NCBI GenBank assembly: GCA_019308905.1
Contig: JAFDHF010000042.1
Location: forward strand, 1-35,778
Direction of reading: 5' to 3'
DNA length: 35,778 nucleotides
Source of the DNA: Deltaproteobacteria bacterium
GTDB taxonomy: Bacteria > Desulfobacterota > BSN033 > WVXP01
Under the pieces are notes generated by a model, which was not told the origin of the DNA, ran no database searches, and saw only the letters and a program-made list of their open reading frames with translations. Numbering within the stretch: the stretch's first letter is position 1; each line of letters begins with the position of its first letter. The position numbers and the translations under genes were made by a program. This document shows, piece by piece, positions 1-7,525 of this stretch.

Positions 1-1
1 G

Positions 2-1885
2 AGGCCCTATGCCACGGGACTCTATTTCTCAAAGAGCGCCAAGGAGATCCTCGGCGAAGAGAGGGCCGAAAAACTCCGGGCCTGGAAGAGGGAAGTTGAC
101 CTCCGGGGCATCATGAACCCGGGCAAGGTCGTCGACGGTGGCCTGGCGGGCACGGCTCTCAGGGTCGCGTATTTTTTCGAACCCCTGGTCAGGCCCTTGG
201 GCAATTACGTAATCACCCGGGTGGGCGAGCACCCCACCCGACCCGTGCGGGGGATTCCCGCCGATGTGGCCTGGTACGCCTACAGCTGCTCCCAGTGCGG
301 TTACTGCATCGACGAATGCGACCAGTTTTATGGCCGGGGCTGGGAGAGCCAGAGCCCCCGCGGCAAGTGGTACTGGCTGCGGGAATATATGGAGGGCCGC
401 GAGGAGTGGGATCAATCCATGGTCGACACCTTCCTGGTCTGCACGACCTGTGAGCTCTGTGACCTACGCTGTTCCGCGTCGCTTCCCATCGAATCCTCGT
501 GGATGAAGCTTCGGGGCAAGCTGGTGGACGAGGACAGGAAGATGACCTTCCCGCCTTTTGAGATGATGGCCGCGGCCCTGCGTGCCGAGGGTGACATCTG
601 GGCGGGTTTTCGCAAGGATCGGCCGGCATGGTTCCCGCAAGACCTGATGGCCAGGCACGGGCCTTCCCACAGGGCGAAGAACGTCTATTTCGCCGGTTGC
701 ACGGCCAGCTATGTGGAAAACGACATAGCCATGGCCACCGTCCGGCTTCTCGATGCCGCCGGTGTGGATTTCACCTATCTCGGAGAAAAGGAGAGTTGCT
801 GTGCCATCCCCATGCTGGTTGCGGGCAAGTGGGACCTCTTCGCCGAGATCATGAAGAGAAACCTGGAGGCCGTGAAGGAGGCCGGTGCCGAGACTGTGAT
901 CGCCTCGTGTCCTGCGTGCGACATGATGTGGCGCCGGGTTTACCCCATTTGGGCGGAAAAGCTCGGTATAGAGTACGGCATCACGGCGAGACATTACAGC
1001 GAGATCCTATCGGAGAGAATCAGAGAAGGGAAGTTCCGTTTCCCCCGGAACGGTCGGCAGCCAGTGACCGTGACCTGGCACGACTCCTGTCACATCGGCA
1101 GGGTCTCTGGGGTCTATGAACCTCCCCGGGATCTGATCAGGGCGATCCCGGGGGTGAACCTGGTCGAGATGACACACAACCGGCAGAACGCCCACTGCTG
1201 CGGTTCGGTGCTCACCCTGGTCAAGGATCCCCCCGTGGCCGCCGATATCGGCAAGATCCGCCTCGACGAGGCGGTTGAGGCTGGTGCGGAAAAGGTCCTA
1301 TCTCTGTGTCCGTGCTGTGAATTCCAGTTCCGCGTCACGCGGGACAAGAAGGACCTTCCCGTGGAGATCGTGGATCTGGCCAGATTCGCCTCCTCGGCCC
1401 TTGGGTATGACTTCCCGGGTCCCGACTCTGAAGTGCGATCCCAGTGGGCCGCCTTTGAGGCGATGATCGGACTGATGACTCCTGAAGGCTTTGCCGACCT
1501 CATGGGGACCATGTGGCCTGAGTTGGTTTCCGCCATGCCTCTTGGTATGGGGACGATGATGAGGCTCATGGGGAAGATACCGGGCGCCCTCCACTTGATG
1601 AGGCCCATGTTTCCCCTTCTCTTCCCCCGGCTGCTTCCCGTGATGCTCCCCAAGGTCATGCCGGTGATGCTCGACCGGGTGAGGGAAAAGATCCCCATGC
1701 CGGAGTCCATGGCTGAACTGATGCCGCGGCTCATGCCCCAGGTGATGGCCAACCTGATGCCCCATATGATCGGGCAGGTGGTTCCCCTGGTTACGGATCC
1801 GCTCATCGACTATCTGAGGGGTGGAACCCGGCCCCCTGGAGAAACAAGAATTGCAAGATCCCGGAATGGAAAGAAAGACGGGTAG
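2..1885 (+). CDS. FAD-linked oxidase / Fe-S (CCG-domain) oxidoreductase fusion, 5' partial
   Basis: The frame is open from the window edge, so the ATG at 113 is internal. The residues before it, ending in the GIMNPGKV stretch, are typical of the C-terminus of the glycolate oxidase / D-lactate dehydrogenase FAD domain. It is therefore the 3' part of a GlcD-GlcF-like fusion. The next part has two CxxCxxCxxxC clusters (CSQCGYCIDEC and CTTCELCDLRC), which should bind two 4Fe-4S centres. Two cysteine-rich CCG domains follow (CCAIP..CPAC, then CHIGR..HCCGS..CPCC). The family oxidises 2-hydroxy acids and passes electrons to quinones or electron-transfer proteins; the substrate here is unknown. About 120 C-terminal residues (bases 1460-1845) are rich in Met and Pro and lie outside the usual family architecture. 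The next gene in the gap is convergent. Confidence 0.85.
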   Translation, partial: RPYATGLYFSKSAKEILGEERAEKLRAWKREVDLRGIMNPGKVVDGGLAGTALRVAYFFEPLVRPLGNYVITRVGEHPTRPVRGIPADVAWYAYSCSQCGYCIDECDQFYGRGWESQSPRGKWYWLREYMEGREEWDQSMVDTFLVCTTCELCDLRCSASLPIESSWMKLRGKLVDEDRKMTFPPFEMMAAALRAEGDIWAGFRKDRPAWFPQDLMARHGPSHRAKNVYFAGCTASYVENDIAMATVRLLDAAGVDFTYLGEKESCCAIPMLVAGKWDLFAEIMKRNLEAVKEAGAETVIASCPACDMMWRRVYPIWAEKLGIEYGITARHYSEILSERIREGKFRFPRNGRQPVTVTWHDSCHIGRVSGVYEPPRDLIRAIPGVNLVEMTHNRQNAHCCGSVLTLVKDPPVAADIGKIRLDEAVEAGAEKVLSLCPCCEFQFRVTRDKKDLPVEIVDLARFASSALGYDFPGPDSEVRSQWAAFEAMIGLMTPEGFADLMGTMWPELVSAMPLGMGTMMRLMGKIPGALHLMRPMFPLLFPRLLPVMLPKVMPVMLDRVREKIPMPESMAELMPRLMPQVMANLMPHMIGQVVPLVTDPLIDYLRGGTRPPGETRIARSRNGKKDG

Positions 1886-1922
1886 GACATCCGGATGGAT
1901 CGATGCCGGCCGGGCCTGCTGC

Positions 1923-2114
1923 CTAGTCTTGAGGGCCTTTTTCCTGCTCGTATCGATCCTCGATACGACATGAAGAGGCGAGTCAGGTTTCGACTCCCAG
2001 TTTCGGAAGAACATAGCGGTTGAGGACAAACCATCCGACAACGACCAAAAGGAGTATAAGAGTTCCTCTCACTATCCGTCCCTTCTTGGTCTTTTGATTC
2101 TCATGAATTCCCAT
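1923..2114 (-). CDS. Small single-span membrane selenoprotein (TGA read as Sec44)
   Basis: With TGA at 1985-1983 read as selenocysteine, this is a 63-residue protein: a short basic N-terminus (KTKKGR), one hydrophobic segment at about residues 18-32, then VLNRYVLPKLGVET, Sec44, LASSC and a charged tail ending at TAG (1925-1923). Sec44 and Cys49 could form a selenenylsulfide. A perfect 9-bp hairpin with a GGA loop begins 14 nt after the TGA, which fits a bacterial SECIS. If TGA is a stop, the product is a 43-residue peptide with no Cys or Sec. The start is uncertain: ATG at 2114 has no clear Shine-Dalgarno sequence, and the frame also opens from GTG at 2168. The context (convergent with the Fe-S oxidoreductase) gives no function. 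I do not recognise a named family. The predicted topology puts the Sec end next to the membrane. Confidence 0.62.
1948..1968 (-). promoter_or_regulatory. Candidate SECIS hairpin of the small selenoprotein
   Basis: On the minus strand, TCGTATCGA pairs perfectly with TCGATACGA around a GGA loop. The core 8-bp stem starts 15 nt after the TGA. A bacterial SECIS needs a stem-loop just downstream of UGA with a G in the first two loop bases, and this meets the rule. Neither side carries a T-run, so a Rho-independent terminator is a poor alternative. Confidence 0.62.
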
Positions 2115-2289
2115 TAGACTAACACATTGAAGCGCATGAGAACAAGGTCCCTGCGATCCAAAATCCACCGGCTAGATCTGGAATTCTGAAGATAGAAGGA
2201 GAGTCAATTACCTGATGAAGCGGAGTCTCCTGATTTTCTCGGCCGAGGATTCTTCCAAGTAAACGACTCTAGGACTTTTCTTGTTTTGG

Positions 2290-2374
2290 CAGGGGAACAG
2301 ATTTTCCCCCTCCCTCCGGAGCTCACGCGGTGAACGCATGAAGGTTCGCGGGCGGGCAGTTCCTGCCCCTTCCC
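2290..2374 (+). repeat. Dispersed ~85-bp repeat, copy A
   Basis: This stretch aligns with the reverse complement of 21711-21796 over its full length with a single gap. The best-conserved blocks are GCTCACGCGGTGA (identical in both) and the end of the element around GGGCAGTTCCTG, which forms a small hairpin. It abuts the tandem repeat on its right. It is probably a noncoding interspersed repeat family of this genome. Confidence 0.6.
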
Positions 2375-2508
<134 letters not shown>

Positions 2509-2638
2509 CCTTTCCCCTCCCCGCTCACCCTTTATGGGTACCCCACCGCTTCCGCAATGTTGCCCGGGGACAAGGGTGTTCCCCGAGAAGTCGGGAAACT
2601 CCACCCTGACGAATCAACGATTGTTTCTTGACCGGGTT

Positions 2639-2784
2639 GTCATTTTCAGGACCGGAGCGACGAAGAATCCCGCCTTTATTTCGACCGTGCAGCCCGGAGC
2701 AGAGACTCTTCGCTCCCCAGGGTCGCTCGGACTCGTCCTTTCACTCGGTTCAGGGCAGGCTCTTGAGCAAGGCGAAGGAATGAC
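2639..2784. repeat. Degenerate inverted-repeat element
   Basis: The left end reads GTCATTTTCAGGACC followed by GGAGCGACGAAGAATC. The right part has GACTCTTCGCTCC and ends in GAATGAC, so the two ends are imperfect inverted copies (GTCATT against AATGAC). This resembles the common bacterial dispersed element built around GTCATTC and GCGAAGAATC motifs, as I remember it. It contains no credible gene. Confidence 0.45.
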
Positions 2785-3001
2785 GCAACGGCTGAATAGT
2801 CTGAGTTGTACCAAGTGGAGATAGATGGCAGGCCGGCGCGAGGGAGGCAGGGGTGGCGGGCCGGAAGCCCGAAAGGGTCGTCCGAGAGCACAAGAGGGGA
2901 AGGATAGGGGGCTCTCCTATCGGATCGAGAGAGGATCGCCGGCTTGTAGGCTTTTAGAATCCTTGATGGAAACGCGACAAAGACCCCTCGTAACTTTCTT
3001 C
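2785..3001. other. Intergenic stretch without recognised features
   Basis: I see no credible gene, RNA or repeat here. The short open frames have no ribosome-binding site, protein-like composition or family resemblance. The two small frames on either side of the tandem repeats also look spurious. Confidence 0.5.
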
Positions 3002-3030
3002 TTGACACCCAAAAAGGGGGGAATTATCTT
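3002..3030 (+). promoter_or_regulatory. Sigma-70-type promoter for the TRAP operon
   Basis: TTGACA (3002-3007), a 17-nt spacer and TATCTT (3025-3030) form a near-consensus promoter. Transcription should start near 3037, giving a leader of about 160 nt before the TRAP binding protein at 3198. Confidence 0.7.
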
Positions 3031-3197
3031 CTATCTGTGGGGAGTTCGGATCGCTCTTTTGGTGGGGAAAAGAGGGAGTGAGGAGGTGGTGCCGAGCTGG
3101 TTGGAATAAGATGAGATGTGTCCGGAAAAGGAGGTGGTGCAGAGAGGGGCAGTCTGCTATTGGAGTCTGAGGAACCAATGGAGAGGAGGGACAAGAG

Positions 3198-4283
3198 ATG
3201 AAGCCTTTGTCAAAGAGAGGGTTATTGTCGTTGGTTCTGGTAGCCGCCCTCGTTGTCGCTTTTGGAACGCCGGGAGTGACCCGGGCGGCAAAGTACACCA
3301 TGGTGATCGCCCATCATTACCCTGTCGACATGACAAACAACGAGGTGCATCCGTCACTGGTCAGGTTCGCCAATATCGTTCAGACTCAAACCAAGGGGGC
3401 TATCGAGGTCAAGATCTTCGGGGGCATGACACTGGGGACGGAGATCGAGTACACCCAGAAGGCCCAGAAGGGCAAGACGGTACAGAGTGCGGTTCTCTCT
3501 TCGGGTGCCTTCTCGTCCTTCTTTCCCAAGTACCAGGTGATTACCACGCCCTTTCTCTTTTCCGATTACAACGTTGCATGGGCTTTTTTCAACAGCAGGT
3601 GGTACGCGGACTTCATGAACGAGATGCGGCAGAAGACGGGGCTCCGCTGGATCGGGATGTTCGACGATGGCGGTGGTTTTGTGGCCTTTACCAACAACAA
3701 GCGACTGATCAAGACGCCCAAGGACATGAAAGGGCTACGGATACGCGTGGAGGAGAACCCGGCCCACATCGCCATGATGGAGGCACTCGGGGCCAAGGCC
3801 GTCCCCTTGGAATGGGGGCAGGTGCCCACCGCCTTGCAGACCGGTGTGGCCGATGGTCAGTTCAACGCGCCGGGCCTCAATGCGGCTATGAAATTCTGGG
3901 AACCCTGTGACTACACCTCCTGGACCGGTCATGTCTACAACAGCCTGAACTGGGTGGTGAACGACGAGTGGTTCAAGGGCCTGCCAGAGGAGTATCAGCG
4001 CGTCATCCTGCGGGCCGCCAGGCAGGCCGTCATGATGGGCCACGGAGTCTCGGAGTTTCTCACGGTCCTGGGGTGGAAGACATGCTGTGAGAAATTCAAG
4101 GCCTGCTACGTGCCCACGCCCGACGAGAAGGCGGCCTTTCGAGACATCATGCGGCCGGCTTTCTATAAATGGGCCACAGAGGAGTTCGGACTCAAACCGG
4201 AGTTCATCCACGAGACATGGAACAAGGTGGAAGAGATCAGTAAGGCGCTCGACGCCGAGTATATGGAGAAATGGGGTAGATAG
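3198..4283 (+). CDS. TRAP transporter substrate-binding protein, DctP family
   Basis: A 361-residue periplasmic binding protein for a TRAP importer. The first ~30 residues form a Sec signal peptide (KRG, then a Leu/Val/Ala core, then TRAAKY). The body has DctP landmarks: a GGMTLGTEIEY segment, the FFPKYQVITTPFLFSDY region, the GLRIRVEENP segment with the Arg that normally anchors the substrate carboxylate, and the EWGQVPTALQTGVADGQ segment. An RBS (GAGGAGGG) lies 8-12 nt before the ATG. A strong hairpin separates it from the two permease genes, consistent with the binding protein being made in excess. The ligand is probably a small organic acid or amino-acid derivative. The dehydratase at the end of the cluster hints at a hydroxy-amino acid, but that is inference. 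Confidence 0.92.
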   Translation: MKPLSKRGLLSLVLVAALVVAFGTPGVTRAAKYTMVIAHHYPVDMTNNEVHPSLVRFANIVQTQTKGAIEVKIFGGMTLGTEIEYTQKAQKGKTVQSAVLSSGAFSSFFPKYQVITTPFLFSDYNVAWAFFNSRWYADFMNEMRQKTGLRWIGMFDDGGGFVAFTNNKRLIKTPKDMKGLRIRVEENPAHIAMMEALGAKAVPLEWGQVPTALQTGVADGQFNAPGLNAAMKFWEPCDYTSWTGHVYNSLNWVVNDEWFKGLPEEYQRVILRAARQAVMMGHGVSEFLTVLGWKTCCEKFKACYVPTPDEKAAFRDIMRPAFYKWATEEFGLKPEFIHETWNKVEEISKALDAEYMEKWGR

Positions 4284-4313
4284 TTGAAAGCCTGTAGAGA
4301 GCCGGGTCGGAGG

Positions 4314-4355
4314 CAGGGAGGATCACCGGGCCCCGGAGCCCGGTGATCCTCCCTG
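4314..4355 (+). terminator. 18-bp perfect hairpin between TRAP SBP and permease genes
   Basis: Positions 4314-4331 pair perfectly with 4338-4355 around a 6-nt loop (CCCGGA). Only TTTGA follows, so it is likely a leaky terminator or an mRNA-stabilising 3' structure for the binding-protein message. Confidence 0.7.
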
Positions 4356-4405
4356 TTTGACTGCCGCCGGTCGGCCTCTGAGTCAGGAGGGAGTGAATCC
4401 CTGGC

Positions 4406-4903
4406 ATGAGGGTCATTCTTCGCATAAGTGATTGGCTGAACCAGGTTGTCCTGAAAATCCTCGGTGTCCTGGTGATCGGCCTTTTCGGGATCAACATCTA
4501 TGCCGTCTTTTTTCGATACGTTCTCAACAATCCACTCCCCTGGCCCGTGCCCATATCGAGAATCCTCCTGGTCTGGATCGCCCTGGCAGGGATCAGTGTC
4601 GCCCTCAAGGAGGGCGAGCATGTGGCCATCGAAGGTGCGGTCCGCGCCTTGCCTCCAAAATACGAAAGAGTCATCAGACTTTTCGGCTGCCTAATTATCG
4701 GCGTCTGGTTGGTCGTCGTGATCTGGCAGGGCTGGCTTGCCGCTGCGAGGGCGGACCAGCTCATGATGATTACAGCCAATCTCCAGATCTCTTTCAAGTG
4801 GCGCCTCATGGCCGTTCCGGTGAGCGGAATCATCCAGCTTGTCCACATCCTGGCATGGCCATCCATCCTGGACAAGGCCATGGAACGTAGAGAAACGGCA
4901 TAA
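4406..4903 (+). CDS. TRAP transporter small permease, DctQ family
   Basis: A 165-residue integral membrane protein with four hydrophobic segments at about residues 13-38, 50-72, 88-110 and 130-152. It carries the DctQ-type FFRYVLNNPLPWP segment after helix 1 and ISRILLVWIALAG in helix 2. It pairs with the large permease to form the membrane part of the importer. A Shine-Dalgarno sequence (CAGGAGGG) precedes the ATG by about 14 nt. The stop codon is one base from the start of the large permease, so translation is probably coupled. Confidence 0.9.
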   Translation: MRVILRISDWLNQVVLKILGVLVIGLFGINIYAVFFRYVLNNPLPWPVPISRILLVWIALAGISVALKEGEHVAIEGAVRALPPKYERVIRLFGCLIIGVWLVVVIWQGWLAAARADQLMMITANLQISFKWRLMAVPVSGIIQLVHILAWPSILDKAMERRETA

Positions 4904-4904
4904 A

Positions 4905-6188
4905 ATGGCCATCACTTTTCTGATCTTTTTTGTCCTACTCGCCCTGGCGATTCCCATCGGCTACATCATGGGAATTTCGTCTATGGTCGGCCTCTTCGCG
5001 ATGGGTGGTTGGGATTTTCTCGAACCCGTTGCCGCGCGTCTGCATGCCGGGACCGCAGGTTATATGCTTGTTGCCATCCCCTTCTTTATCCTGGCAGCCG
5101 AGTTTCTCAACCGATCCGGTATGACCGAACAACTGGTCCGGTTCTCCAATGCTCTGCTCGGGCATCTCCATGGGGGACTGTCTCACGTCAACATTCTCGT
5201 AAGCATCCTCTTTGCCGGGCTCACGGGGGCCGCTGTCACCGACACCGTGGCTATCGGCGGGATCCTCATACCGGCCATGAAGAAGGACGGCTACGGGTCG
5301 AGCTACTCGGCCGCCGTGACGGCTACTTCTTCTGTCATCGGCCCGGTTATCCCCCCCAGTATTGTCATGGTTCTATATGCGAGTATCCTGAGGCTCTCGG
5401 TGCCTGCACTGTTTGCTGCCGCCCTGATTCCCGGATTGATGTGCGGCATGGCCTTGCTTGTGGAGAGCTTCTATATCAGCTGGCGTCGCCGGTACCCGCG
5501 TCATAAGAGGGCCTCTCTCAGGGAGATTGCAGTTGCAAGCTACCGGGCCTTGGTCGCCCTCGGCACCGGGGTGATTATCCTGGGGGCTATTCTCTTCGGA
5601 ATAACCACCGTCTCGGAAGCTGCTGCCCTCGGAGCCCTCTATGCCATGCTTCTCGGGTTTCTGGGATACAGGACCCTCACCCTCAGGGACATCTGGGAGT
5701 CGATGCTCGCCACTGTACGGCTGTCCGGGGTCGTATTTCTCCTGATTGCCGCTGCTGCGGCCCTTGGCTGGTTTACAACGCTCTCCGGGGTCATCGAATC
5801 GACTGCCAGGCTCGCAACCTCGATCAGCTCCAATCCCATGGTGATCCTCACCCTCGTCGACGCGTTTATCCTGATCGTCTGCATGTTTATCGACGTCATC
5901 CCGGCGGCTCTCATCCTCGGCCCTGTGCTTTCGCCGGCCATGGAGAAGATCGGGATAAACCCCATCCACTTTGCAATGATCATGATGTTGGGCCTAAACA
6001 TAGGTAATGCGACACCTCCCATGGGGATGACCCTCATGACCGCCTCCCAGATTGCGAAGATACCCTATGAGAAATCGATGAAGGACGCCCTCTATTTTAT
6101 CGCCGCCGAGATTGTCGTGCTCCTGATCATTACCTATGTTCCCTTCCTCTCCCTGTGGCTCCCCGGGTTGTTGGGCTACGGGGGGTAG
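4905..6188 (+). CDS. TRAP transporter large permease, DctM family
   Basis: A 427-residue, highly hydrophobic protein with about 12 membrane segments, which imports the ligand delivered by the binding protein using an ion gradient. DctM landmarks include PFFILAAEFLNRSGMTEQL, SILFAGLTGAAVTDTVAIG, the SSVIGPVIPPSIVMVLYA segment and NIGNATPPMGMTLMTAS near the C-terminus. I chose the ATG at 4905, directly after the small-permease stop. A longer in-frame start at 4839 would overlap the small permease by about 65 bases and add a non-hydrophobic leader. Length is normal for the family. Confidence 0.92.
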   Translation: MAITFLIFFVLLALAIPIGYIMGISSMVGLFAMGGWDFLEPVAARLHAGTAGYMLVAIPFFILAAEFLNRSGMTEQLVRFSNALLGHLHGGLSHVNILVSILFAGLTGAAVTDTVAIGGILIPAMKKDGYGSSYSAAVTATSSVIGPVIPPSIVMVLYASILRLSVPALFAAALIPGLMCGMALLVESFYISWRRRYPRHKRASLREIAVASYRALVALGTGVIILGAILFGITTVSEAAALGALYAMLLGFLGYRTLTLRDIWESMLATVRLSGVVFLLIAAAAALGWFTTLSGVIESTARLATSISSNPMVILTLVDAFILIVCMFIDVIPAALILGPVLSPAMEKIGINPIHFAMIMMLGLNIGNATPPMGMTLMTASQIAKIPYEKSMKDALYFIAAEIVVLLIITYVPFLSLWLPGLLGYGG

Positions 6189-6242
6189 GGGATGGGAGGC
6201 AATCCTCCGGCTCACCAGTGAAAGGAGAAAGGAGTACTCCCT

Positions 6243-7229
6243 ATGACGGACCAAAAGATCGCCCCCATTGCTCTGGACGAGATAAGGGAAGCCAGGCACA
6301 GAATCGGGCAAGCCGTGGTCAGGACGCCCTGTATGTATTCCCTCCCCCTGAGCCGGAAGAAGGGGAGTGAGGTATTCCTGAAACTCGAATGTCTCCAGGT
6401 GACCCAGGCCTTCAAAGCCAGGGGAAACGCCAACAAGATCGCCCTCTTGAACGAGAAAGAAAAGGGGAGAGGTGTCATCACCGCCTCATCGGGGAACCAC
6501 GGGCTCGGTCTCTCCCTGGCATCCATGAGGCATGGTATCAGGGCGGTGATCGTGGTTCCCGAGGTGGCTCCCGCCAACAAGATCGATAAGATCAGGGAAA
6601 ACGGCGCTCAAGTGATAGTGAAGGGGGCGACCTACGACGACGCCGCTGCCTATGCCCACACCTTAGCCCGGGAAAAGGGCTATCTCTATGTTCCGAGTTT
6701 CGATGACAGGGACATCATAGCGGGCAACGGTTCGATGGGACTCGAGATACTGGAGGACGTTCCCGAGGTGGGCCTGATCGCCTGTCCCATCGGAGGGGGA
6801 GGGGGGATTTCGGGGATTGCCCTGGCGGCCAAGCAGATCAACCCAGAAATTCAGATAGTCGGGGTTGAGGCCGAGAATGCTCCGTCCATGCTCAGGTCGG
6901 TTGAGGCGGGCAGCATCATAGAACTCTCTTCGGCCCGCACCTTTGCAGACGGAATCGCGGTGAGGAAGCCCGGAAGACTCAACTTCGAGATAGTGAGAGA
7001 TTATGTCGACAGGATCGTAACGGTCTCAGAGGGAGAGATGGAATCCGCCCTGTGCACACTGGCCAAGGAGGCCAAGATCGTTGCCGAGGGGGCCGGGGCG
7101 AGCGCGGTTGCCGCGCTCCTTTTCGACAAGTTCGATACGGCTCGTGGAAAGGTGGTCTGTGTAGTTACGGGTGGAAATATCGACATGAGCCTTTTCCGGC
7201 ACATTCTTGAGAGGGCATACAACGCCTAG
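6243..7229 (+). CDS. PLP-dependent threonine/serine dehydratase-like enzyme
   Basis: A 328-residue fold-type II PLP enzyme. The Schiff-base lysine is Lys58 (QAFKARGN), followed by SSGNHG at about 84 and the glycine-rich phosphate loop GGGGGISG near 188. It should deaminate a hydroxy-amino acid (threonine, serine or 3-hydroxyaspartate) to a 2-oxo acid and ammonia. No C-terminal ACT domain is present, so it is the short catabolic form rather than the biosynthetic IlvA type. RBS: GGAGAAAGGAG. It lies 54 nt after the TRAP permease and is probably in the same transcript, which suggests it acts on the imported substrate. The exact substrate cannot be read from sequence. Confidence 0.85.
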   Translation: MTDQKIAPIALDEIREARHRIGQAVVRTPCMYSLPLSRKKGSEVFLKLECLQVTQAFKARGNANKIALLNEKEKGRGVITASSGNHGLGLSLASMRHGIRAVIVVPEVAPANKIDKIRENGAQVIVKGATYDDAAAYAHTLAREKGYLYVPSFDDRDIIAGNGSMGLEILEDVPEVGLIACPIGGGGGISGIALAAKQINPEIQIVGVEAENAPSMLRSVEAGSIIELSSARTFADGIAVRKPGRLNFEIVRDYVDRIVTVSEGEMESALCTLAKEAKIVAEGAGASAVAALLFDKFDTARGKVVCVVTGGNIDMSLFRHILERAYNA

Positions 7230-7259
7230 ACAAGGCATGTGATCGGACTTCATAGGCAT

Positions 7260-7283
7260 TGCCTCGACAGGATTGTCGAGGCA
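7260..7283. promoter_or_regulatory. Upstream enhancer palindrome 1 (NtrC-family activator site)
   Basis: A perfect inverted repeat with 10-bp arms (TGCCTCGACA against TGTCGAGGCA) and a GGAT spacer. The same CTCGACA-N4-TGTCGAG core recurs 99 bp downstream. Both lie upstream of a sigma-54 promoter whose operon encodes its own NtrC-family activator, so this is likely that activator's binding site, about 220 bp before the transcription start. The hairpin could also terminate the dehydratase message, but no T-run follows. Confidence 0.7.
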
Positions 7284-7361
7284 TTCCAGTAGTGTCGAAC
7301 CACAGCAATGCCGATAAGCCTTTGAAATGAAATCAGAAGCTGAAGCGATTCCCTGTTTTGC

Positions 7362-7379
7362 CTCGACATAATTGTCGAG
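7362..7379. promoter_or_regulatory. Upstream enhancer palindrome 2 (NtrC-family activator site)
   Basis: CTCGACA-TAAT-TGTCGAG, the second copy of the palindrome, centred about 120 bp before the predicted sigma-54 transcription start. This is a usual enhancer distance for bEBP activators. Confidence 0.72.
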
Positions 7380-7464
7380 AAGGAACTCCTCGAGAATGGA
7401 GGTTTTTCCAAAGTCTGGTAGAATAGCCTTGATATGTAAATGACTTACGCATCGTGCCCCTTCC

Positions 7465-7479
7465 TGGCACAGCCCTTGC
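7465..7479 (+). promoter_or_regulatory. Sigma-54 (-24/-12) promoter of the Zra-like operon
   Basis: TGGCAC-N5-TTGC matches the sigma-54 consensus with the correct spacing between the GG and GC elements. Transcription should start near 7491, about 35 nt before the first ZraP-like gene. Confidence 0.85.
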
Positions 7480-7525
7480 CTTATGGAGAAGCAACATCTC
7501 AGATTCGGGAAGGAGGTAGAAAACG

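Noticed and set aside
113-130. ATG at 113 as the start of the Fe-S oxidoreductase
   Set aside because: The frame is open to the window edge and the upstream residues, with the GIMNPGKV context, are the end of a FAD-oxidase domain. The ATG is therefore internal.
1948-1968. Hairpin as a Rho-independent terminator of the Fe-S oxidoreductase gene
   Set aside because: No T-run follows on the + strand, and the minus side is followed by an A-run. The position relative to the TGA fits a SECIS better, although a terminator role cannot be fully excluded.
2208-2270. A 15-codon micro-ORF starting MKRSLLIF with an upstream AAGGAG
   Set aside because: It is too short and without context. It may be chance, and nothing supports translation.
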